NCBI GenBank assembly: GCA_023213315.1
Contig: JAKCPI010005457.1
Coordinates: 27,393 to 91,392, forward strand
Length of the DNA: 64,000 bases
DNA from: Euborellia annulipes
Lineage: Eukaryota; Arthropoda; Insecta; Dermaptera; Anisolabididae
Reading direction: 5' to 3'
Both the position numbers and the translations under genes were made by a program. Below the pieces are notes generated by a model, which did no database searches, was not told where the DNA came from, and saw nothing but the letters and a program-made list of their open reading frames with translations. Of the stretch, positions 56,361 through 64,000 are shown piece by piece. Every line of letters starts with the position of its first letter. Within the stretch, counting starts at the first letter, position 1.

Positions 56361-57104
56361 ACGCAAAGCCTCGCCGAAGGCTGCGCCCCCTGGACCCCCC
56401 TTGCTCGCCTACTTATATACATACCGGTACATACATTTTCCCTTTTCATTTTTATATATAGAGATTATTTTAACGGTTAATTATTCACGAACTTAAATAA
56501 ACTTAAATTTAAATGAAACTTGAGAAGTCTTCACCGCCCTTTAGATAGGCGGCTTGGAGTATATCAGAAACGACCAGGCTAATAGATTTTTCTATTTTCC
56601 TTTAAACAAGAATGAAGGAAGTCGAAATTTAGTGAGAGAAGAAAGTGATAAAATAGTCTAAATAAAAATAAGGAGATGAGAGCGAACCATAAACATAAAT
56701 TATTGTTATTAATGTGGTTGTTTTAATGTGTCAAAATAATAAATGCTACGAGTTTATGATTTAAAATTATTAAAAAAAAAAAACTATACCTATGTGAATT
56801 GGATATATTATATCTTCAGAAATGTGCTCTTCTTTTATAATTAACAATTCCATTTTAAATTAATTAAATTGCAGAAGGAAAAAAAAAATGATTTTGAAAA
56901 AGGAAAATTCATTTAGAATAAATGTCAAAGTCAAATAGCTAAGCTAGCGACTCCAAACGATAAAAAATGGAACTATGCTAGGCATCAATTAGTTGGCCCT
57001 TTTATTCAAATAGAATCCAACAAAAAGAGAAGCCTTTTCTTCTTTTAATTATTATTTAAACTAAAAGGGAGCAGCAGCAAGATCGTTATTGTTCCCTGTT
57101 CGTT

Positions 57105-57752
57105 AAGCCCGGTCCACACGCTCCGTTTTCCACAACCTTTTAAGTCTGCGCGGTCTTAAGACAGAGTGAAAACGTTGTAATTTTGAGTGTCCAGACGGTG
57201 CAGTCATATTTGTATTTTTTGCTCAGTCTTGTGCGATATCGTCATGGGAGAGGTTCTGCTGTGGTCAATTTTTGCATGCTCTCTCGTTAGAAAAAAAAGA
57301 TTAGAACATCTTAGAAGAACCGGGCGTTCGAAGTGGTCGCGTAAGTGGCTTTTAAAAAGGCGGGACTTTTCCCACATTACATTGTTGCCTCCCTGTTACT
57401 ATACTCCTTCGATTTAACACGCCAAATACATGGGAACTTTCATAAAGTGCAATAAAATCAGTTAAAAACTCTCTAGAACATTGCTGAAAGTCAGCCATCT
57501 TGGAGTGATTAGGGAAAACTGAGGAACAAAACGATTCGGAACATGGAGCAAGAAGCGTCCACATGCACCGACTTGTCCGCACAGGTCATGGATTTCAAAG
57601 CTCAGTTCAGCTCAGTTATCGCTGCAACTGTACCGTCTTCCCGCCGGGCTCAAAACTGCGCAAATTTCCTGTCCACACGCAACGTTTTAACTGCAACGTG
57701 TTGAACTGCGCAGACAAAAGGTTGTGCAAAACGTAGCGTCTGGACCGGGCTT
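57105..57752. mobile_element. PIF/Harbinger-like MITE
   Basis: Ends AGCCCGGTCCACACGCTCCG and ACGTAGCGTCTGGACCGGGCT with 3-bp TTA flanks (57103-57105 and 57752-57754 region), as expected of this superfamily. No transposase frame. Confidence 0.65.
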
Positions 57753-57967
57753 TACAGTGAAGCAATGACAAGGACGGCAGAAACTCGGGTGAGTATACAT
57801 CAGTAGAATATAATTTAAAAAAATCGAAAAATCTGAAAAACACACAAAGACAAAATTTTTAAAACTTTTTTTTTTCAATAGAAATAGAAATAAATCCTCT
57901 GCTCTTTTTATCAGACAAACATTTTTTTTTTCTTAAAATTTACTTACAAATGTACAGTTTATATACT

Positions 57968-58460
57968 CAGGGGCGCCGGAACGAATTTGAATCAGGGGGG
58001 GGGGGGCAAAAAAATTTTTTTTTAGGAAATTAAAATAATTTAATATGTCCAAATAGTATAAAACAAAAACAAATCTACTACAAAGCTTTAAAAATTTTAA
58101 ATAAAATCAGAATTTTAATAAAATTAAAATTTTAAAAAATTTGCTAGTGATTTTATCAAAAAATTTTTTAGGTTATATTTGAAGGAAATAAATATTTTTA
58201 ATTTTCTTCTTTTAATTCAATATAAAATGTTTTTAGAAATTAGAAATACAATAGGGTCAATATAAAATATTTTGGAAAAAAATTAATTTCTTACTCTTTT
58301 AATTTTTTTTAATTTAAAAGATTTTATTTTTCAAAAGTAAAAATCATTTTTAAAAGTAAATGAAATAAAAGAAGAAATTTTGCCCCTCCTGCCCCCTCCT
58401 GTAGGATGCCAGGGGGGGGCAATGTACCCTTACCCCCACCCCCCAGTTCCGGCGCCTATG
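57968..58460. mobile_element. hAT-type MITE with poly-G interior
   Basis: Ends CAGGGGCGCCGGAAC and GTTCCGGCGCCTATG; target duplication TATATACT at 57960-57967 and 58461-58468. Long G runs flank an AT-rich core. A closely related sequence lies at 63455-63790. Confidence 0.85.
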
Positions 58461-58580
58461 TATATACTCGTAGATGTATTTTAAAATAATATAAAATTTT
58501 ATAAAAATCAGAGCCCTTGGGGGGGGGGGGCAAATGCCCCCCCCCCAAATGACGCCATTGTTAATAAAAAATTATTTTAT

Positions 58581-58737
58581 TACTAGCTACAAGCGCTCGC
58601 TCCGTTTCGCTAATTTTTTATGTATTTATTTTTTCCTTTTTGAAATAAATATTCTTTACCACTAGTTCAATTTTTTGCCCACAATGTTAGTTCGTTAAAA
58701 GCACATGTAGAGAGCGTTAAACATATAAACAATTTTT
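58581..58737. repeat. Unit repeated exactly 5263 bases later at the window end
   Basis: TACTAGCTACAAGCGCTCGC through AAACATATAAACAATTTT recurs at 63844-64000 with no visible change in spacing. It lies about 170 bases upstream of the start codon of zinc-finger gene 58909. Confidence 0.9.
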
Positions 58738-58908
58738 AACCTCTTTTTAACATAGAGCTGTCTAATCTTGATGTTTTGTACATCTTGTATTGACCTGTGA
58801 TTGACACTTCGTTACTTTGGATATTCTAATTTTATTGCTTTATTCTTTGGTAGATATCAGAATAATTGAATTATAATTAAAAATTCGACATATTAAATTA
58901 ATACAAAG

Positions 58909-61900
58909 ATGTCGGTTATCAAGCAAGAAGACATATCAAACGAGGATATAAAATATCCAATACATATTGGTAATTCATTTTTATTTTATAACCTATTCTC
59001 TCCCTCTTCTTTTATTTATATAGATATATGTATTTTCTTTTTTAAATATTTATCTCGGCTAATGATTTTTTACTATGTTAGTAAACTTTTTTGGGTTTCT
59101 TTCTATATCCATTCCATTCTCTTTATTAGCCTAAACATTGGCGTCATTTGGGTTCGAGGGGGCCGGGGGGGGGGGCATTTGCCCCCGCATCTAGGGCTCT
59201 AATTTTTTTTAAATTTTCTATTCGTAATAAAATATTTCAAAATATATCTACGAAAGTATAAACTGTACAAAATTAAAAAATTAATTAAATTAAATACATT
59301 TTGGCCAAACTAGAGTACCTATTTGTAAATAAATTTTAAGAAAAAAAAAAAGTTTGCCCCCAAAAAAAAAATTTGCTCCCCCCAAGAAAAAGTTGGAATG
59401 ACGCCATTGAGCCTAAATAAGAGCTCAGAAAGCCAATTTGGACCAAATATCTCTAAAAATATTAAAAATAAAATCTTACAATAGATGAGATGTCTTGTCA
59501 AAATTGGAAGCAGATGAAGGGCTTTTCAGAAAAGAAAAAAACACTATTAGCGATTCATCTGCTTCCAATTTTTACAAGTAATCTCACCTATTGTAAGTTT
59601 TTAATAATTCTTCTTGTCAAGATTCGTATCAACAATAATAAAAATATTTAAGAAATATGAAGACTTTATAAAAGTGTAAAATGGCTGTTATTTAGTTTTT
59701 TTATTCTCCTTGGCTGCAAATCGATTTCCTTAAGATTAAGAAGACTTTAACCTATAAAAAGGTTCTGTTTTTGCACAGATAAACTGCGCAGTTTCCTCAG
59801 TTTATCGGTCATTTTCTGCAGTTTTGCCTGAGTCGCTTGAGGGTGTTGCCCACCAGTTTCATAATAATGGATAAAAAAGATGCTCTTCTTGTTTTATTGA
59901 GATCTATCATATATAATTTGCCCGAATTGTGGGACGTTTCTTGTATTGCTTATTCAAATCATCGCGGCATATGAAGTGTTGATCGATAAATTGAAACCTG
60001 ACGCGAATCAAGACAGTATTATAAAAAAAATGAACTTTATAGTATACAGCGCAGTACAAAAAATAACCTTCGATCCACAATTAGAAAAGAATTAAGAAGG
60101 TTAACGATTCTAAAAGATCGGGAGCGAGATCGATACATATGTATCGTTTTATCGAGTCTTATATAAGACTCGATAAAACTGAGAGTACTGACATCAAATC
60201 TGATGGGAAAACTGAAGTAGCCCATACAGATAATTGTACCGTTTTTGACATGACAACCCAAATTGAAGAAATAGAAGAATTAAAAATTTGGTGGGGGGGG
60301 GGGGCAATTACACATAAAATCTTTAAACTATTAACCCCTTAATAGATATTCATTCAAGAATTTTAAATCCATAAAACCATGTTAATATTTGAAGAAATAG
60401 AAGAAATAAAAATTTCGGGGGGGGGGGGCAATTACACAAAAAATCTTTAAACTTTTAAACCCCTTAATAGATATTCATTCAAGAATTTTAAATCCATAAA
60501 ACCATGTTAATATTTGAAGAAATAGAAGAAATAAAAATTTCGGGGGGGGGGGGCTGTCGAATTTCAAAAAACTACGATTTTAGATTTTTATCTAAGAAAG
60601 GATTTAGTGAAGAAACCAAATTGATATCTCTCCTGGTTAAAAAAAAATTTTGAATTTGCCTCTCCGACTCCGCCCTCTCTGTATTTCGCCAATCAGCGCT
60701 ATCCCTGAGGCATCCCTGATTGGTTGTTTCACACATCGGACACCTTCTTAGGGCTTTATTAATAAGTATGATGATAATAAGTATGATAGGTTAATGTTAC
60801 CTTACAATTCTTTTATATTTTCGTTATTTTTAGAGATATTTGGTCCAACTTGACTTTGCGATACCTTTTTTAGGCTAATAAATAGAATGGACAGGGATTA
60901 ACAATTGACCCATTTAAAATAAAATCTTTCTTATTTGGGGATTACAAATTTAAAGTTTTTTATTTTTTTGTTTCATTAGGTCCAGTCTTTCCTTGTATAA
61001 GGTGTAAAAGCAATTTCATTAATTTATATTTTCTATGGAAACATTCGAAAAAATGTTTTTCAAACGTTATACAAAAGATAGATAAAAGAAATTTTGAATT
61101 CCTCAAAAAACCTTCAAAAAAAGGTAAACATTAAGAAATTTAAAATTTTTATTATTTTCCTTATACTTTTTTGTTTATTTTTAATTAAGACATTTCATTT
61201 TCAGAAAAACACAAAAAGGAACAATCTAAGAAAGAAGATAAAAATGAAAAAAACATTTCAATTTCCAAAAAGAATTCAAATATCAAAAAAATATATAGTG
61301 AGAAATCTCTTAAATGTGAAATTTGTACCAAACAATTTAATCACAAAACTAATCTCATCAGACATTTATCTATTCATTCTAGCGAGAAACCATTCAAGTG
61401 TGAAATATGTTCAAAGCAATTTAATCGCAAAACTCATCTCGCTAACCATTTACCTATTCATTCAGGCGAGAAACCATTCAAGTGTGAAATATGTTCAAAA
61501 CAATTTAATCGCAAAACTAATCTTAGCAGACATTTATCTATTCATTCTAGCGAAAAACCATTCAGGTGTGAAATATGTTCAAAACAATTTATTCACAAAT
61601 CTCATCTCATTAGCCATTCATATATTCATTCTGGACAGAAACGTTTTAAGTGTAAAATATGTTCAAAACAATTTAAACGCAAAACTCATCTCACTAACCA
61701 TTTACGTATACACTCAGGCGAAAAACCATTCAAGTGTGAAATATGTTCAAAACAATTTAATCGCAAAACTAATCTTAGCACACATTTATCTATTCATTCT
61801 AGCGAGAAACCATTCAAGTGTGAAATATGTTCAAAACAATTTAAACGCAAATCTCATCTCGCTAACCATTTACCTATTCATTCAGGCGAGAAACCATTCA

Positions 61901-62244
61901 AGTGTGAAATATGTTCAAAACAATTTAATCGCAAATCTCATCTCGCTAACCATTTACCTATTCATTCAGGCGAGAAACCATTCAAGTGTGAAATATGTTC
62001 AAAACAATTTACTCAAAAATATCTTCTCACTGACCATTTACGTATTCATTCTGGACAGAAACTTTTTAAGTGTGAAATATGTTTAAAACAATTTAATCGC
62101 AAATCTCATCTCACTAACCATTTACCTATTCATTCAGGCGAGAAACCATTCAAGTGTGAAATATGTTCAAAACAATTTAATCGCAAAACTAATCTCAGCA
62201 GACATTTAGTTATTCATTCTAGAGAATCAATAGAAATAAGATAA
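58909..62244 (+). CDS. Zinc-finger gene: C2HC motif plus eleven near-identical C2H2 fingers
   Basis: Exons 58909-58969, 60980-61123 and 61205-62244 join in phase 1, giving 414 residues. Exon 1 encodes MSVIKQEDISNEDIKYPIHI with an IKQE sumoylation-like site. Exon 2 encodes GPVFPCIRCKSNFINLYF and KHSKKCFSN. Exon 3 starts Lys-rich (EKHKKEQSKKED), then eleven fingers from about residue 104, each 28 residues (84 bases). The common form is CEICSKQFNRKTNLSRHL with linkers HSGEKPF, HSSEKPF or HSGQKRF. Contact positions -1, 2, 3 and 6 are mainly R/T/N/R or R/(S or T)/H/N, so the array is highly homogeneous. No ATG lies in frame in exon 3, and a different frame stays open across the repeats, so naive gene finding picks the wrong frame. 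It is the closest relative of the gene at 74. Confidence 0.9.
58970..60979 (+). other. Intron 1 of the eleven-finger gene
   Basis: Contains a poly-G MITE-like remnant (59145-59410), a ~45-base-arm hairpin (59475-59595, GGAAGCAGATGAA / TTCATCTGCTTCC), a tandem repeat (60270-60560) and, at 60830-60890, sequence related to the intron of the gene at 52575 (TTTTTTAGGCTAATAAA). Confidence 0.65.
60270..60560. repeat. Tandem repeat of ~125 bases, about 2.3 copies
   Basis: GAAGAAATAGAAGAA, a poly-G run, CAATTACACA, AATCTTTAAAC and CCATGTTAATATTT recur in order. The G runs vary in length. Confidence 0.8.
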
Positions 62245-62301
62245 AATGATAAAAAACATTTGAAAATGTCTACAGGGCCATTGCCCCCCCCCTGGCTTCT
62301 C

Positions 62302-62349
<48 letters not shown>

Positions 62350-63822
62350 TTTCCCATTGGGAATTTTTTTTTTAACGCCCCAATATACTAGGACATTAAT
62401 TTAATTTTTTTTTTTATTTAAATAATTAATTAATAATCTATGTATATATTAATTGCAGCCCCCCCCCCCCTATCGCACTAAAGATGGGTTGGCCCTCCCC
62501 CCTAAAAAGATGTCTGGCTACGCCCATGAATGTCTACATAAAGATCTCACACTTTATTTAATATTTTTACTTACACTTACCTATATATAGATAGAGAGAG
62601 AGAAAGTATTGGATTCATGTCAAAAATTCGATGTCGAGATTTTGTTGGATATACACGTTTTGAGGTGCCATGAATAAAAAAAAAAGAAAATGGTTTTCGT
62701 GACATGGTCTCTCTGTCTGTCTGTCTATCTGTGCGTGTTCGATTTTAAGCATGAAGGGAATTGAGCTACGAGGTTGAAAACTCTCATAGCTCAATTCCTT
62801 CATGCTTAAAATTGAACACTAAAGGTAGCATAAATTTTTGTCTTAACTATTTTTGCTGTAAAACTCACTGTTTAGCTGAAAAATGCGAAAAACCTATTTT
62901 TGCGAACTTTCCCCTTTAATAAAATTTTTTGCACAAGGGGGGACCGATGGGGACTTTTCACAATTCATTTATAATAGTATTCTGAACATTCATACCAATT
63001 TTCAGCTCTATGGGAATTTATGCAAACCTGAATGTCTAATTTGACTGGACTATCAGGCTAGTGTCAATGTTTCGTGAGAGATAGAAAATTTTTGAACATA
63101 CTTTTTATGATACACAACAACGACCTCTTATCGGGAAAAACATACGTAACGCCTTCGGGCCTACTCCGCCTTAAATTAATAACATAGAAAATAAGAAGCT
63201 GGCAGCAAAAAGGAGAGTTTCTATATGAAATAAAACTACAAAATTTTTAAAACTTTTTTTTCAATAGAAATAAAAATAAATCCTCTGCTCATTTTTTCAG
63301 ACAAACATTTTTTTTCTTAAAATTTACTTATAAATAGGTACTCAAATTTAGCCAAAAGATATTTAATTTGTTTAATTTTGTACAGTTGATATTCTCGTAG
63401 ATGTATTTTGAAGTATTTTATTTAGAATAATATAAAATTTTATAAAAATCAGAGCCCCTGGGGGGGGGGGGGGGCAAGGGTACATTCCCCCCCCCCGGCA
63501 TCCTACAGGGGGGGGGCAACATTTCTTTTTTATTTGATTTATTTTTTAAAATGATATATTTTTACTTTTGAAAAATAAAATCTTTTAAATTAAAAAAAAA
63601 TTAAAAGATTTTTTTTTCCAAAAATTTTTAATAAAATCACTACCAAATTTTTAAAATTTTAATTTTATTTAAAATTTTATAGTAGACTTGTTTTTGTTTT
63701 ATACTATTTAAGCATATTAAATTATTTTAATTTTCTAAAAAAAATTTTTTTTGCCCACCCCTGATTCAAATTCGTTCCTGCGCCCCTGCCCCCAGCCCCC
63801 CCCCCCCCCAAATGACGGCATT
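62245..63822. other. Downstream region of the eleven-finger gene, simple-sequence-rich
   Basis: Holds long A and C runs (62305-62350, 62457-62470), GTCAAAAATTCGATGTCGAG near 62618 that matches 22455-22480, and a small hairpin at 62735-62815 (AGCATGAAGG.AATTGAGCTA). 63238-63320 repeats 57850-57935. No further gene seen. Confidence 0.6.
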
Positions 63823-63843
63823 GTTGATAAAAAAATTATTTTA

Positions 63844-64000
63844 TTACTAGCTACAAGCGCTCGCTCCGTTTCGCTAATTTTTTATGTATTTATTTTTTCC
63901 TTTTTGAAATAAATATTCTTTACCACTAGTTCAATTTTTTGCCCACAATGTTAGTTCGTTAAAAGCACATGTAGAGAGCGTTAAACATATAAACAATTTT
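63844..64000. repeat. Second copy of the 58581 unit, cut by the window end
   Basis: Identical in order to 58581-58737 at a constant offset of 5263. By that offset a further start codon would fall near 64172, outside the window. Confidence 0.9.

Noticed and set aside
61094..62086. A 330-codon open frame over the finger repeats of the eleven-finger gene
   Set aside because: It is out of phase with the C2H2 frame (61381 begins S-E-K-P-F-K-C). It stays open only because the repeat lacks a stop in that frame.
61205..62244. CRISPR-like array (regular 84-base repeats)
   Set aside because: Repeats are contiguous, coding and without spacers; they are C2H2 fingers.

Overview
The window is AT-rich metazoan nuclear DNA, most likely from an arthropod. 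Coding exons are short and split by spliceosomal introns (the smallest about 73 bp). There are no operons, ribosome binding sites or CRISPR arrays. Intergenic DNA and introns are packed with foldback elements, MITEs and tRNA-derived SINEs. The arthropod assignment is inference; gene content (SMN, POMGNT2, ATP5IF1, MRPS28, many C2H2 zinc-finger genes) fits several animal phyla.

Layout. (1) 74-2106, + strand: a three-finger zinc-finger gene. (2) 2107-8551: nested transposons and foldbacks, two of them carrying hammerhead-ribozyme-like motifs. (3) 8552-12314, - strand: a zinc-finger/AT-hook protein with an interrupted tail. It is divergent from a POMGNT2 homologue (12852-15257, +) that is broken only by a frame change at an A8 run. 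(4) 17412-18365, +: ATP synthase inhibitor IF1, convergent with an MRPS28-like mitochondrial ribosomal protein (- strand, up to 19014). (5) 20560-24290: a decayed LINE split by a hAT-type element. (6) 24294-27208 and 29299-32398, +: two more zinc-finger genes (six and eight fingers), followed by a small basic-repeat ORF. (7) 35621-36231, +: an integrase-derived gene lacking the catalytic core. (8) 39709-44931, +: the survival motor neuron gene, its introns filled with transposons. (9) 47045-49327 and 49650-51955, +: two tandem paralogues encoding small secretory or single-pass membrane proteins I cannot name. (10) 52575-53284, -: a six-finger gene beside a long palindrome. (11) 58909-62244, +: an eleven-finger gene whose finger exon has no in-frame ATG. 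The last 160 bases of the window repeat the DNA found 5263 bases earlier, just upstream of that gene, so a further copy probably starts just past the end.

Two themes stand out. First, the six zinc-finger genes share an N-terminal architecture: a tiny first exon, then a phase-1 exon (fused to the finger exon in one gene) carrying a C-x2-C-x12-H-x3-C motif (one copy has C-x-C). Most also have sumoylation-like psi-K-x-E motifs near the N terminus, and the finger array comes last. This looks like a lineage-specific, still duplicating regulator family. Second, several unrelated inverted-repeat elements carry type-I hammerhead-like motifs (CUGANGA core, GAAA, short helix III, GUC). Four of these also have complementary helix I strands.
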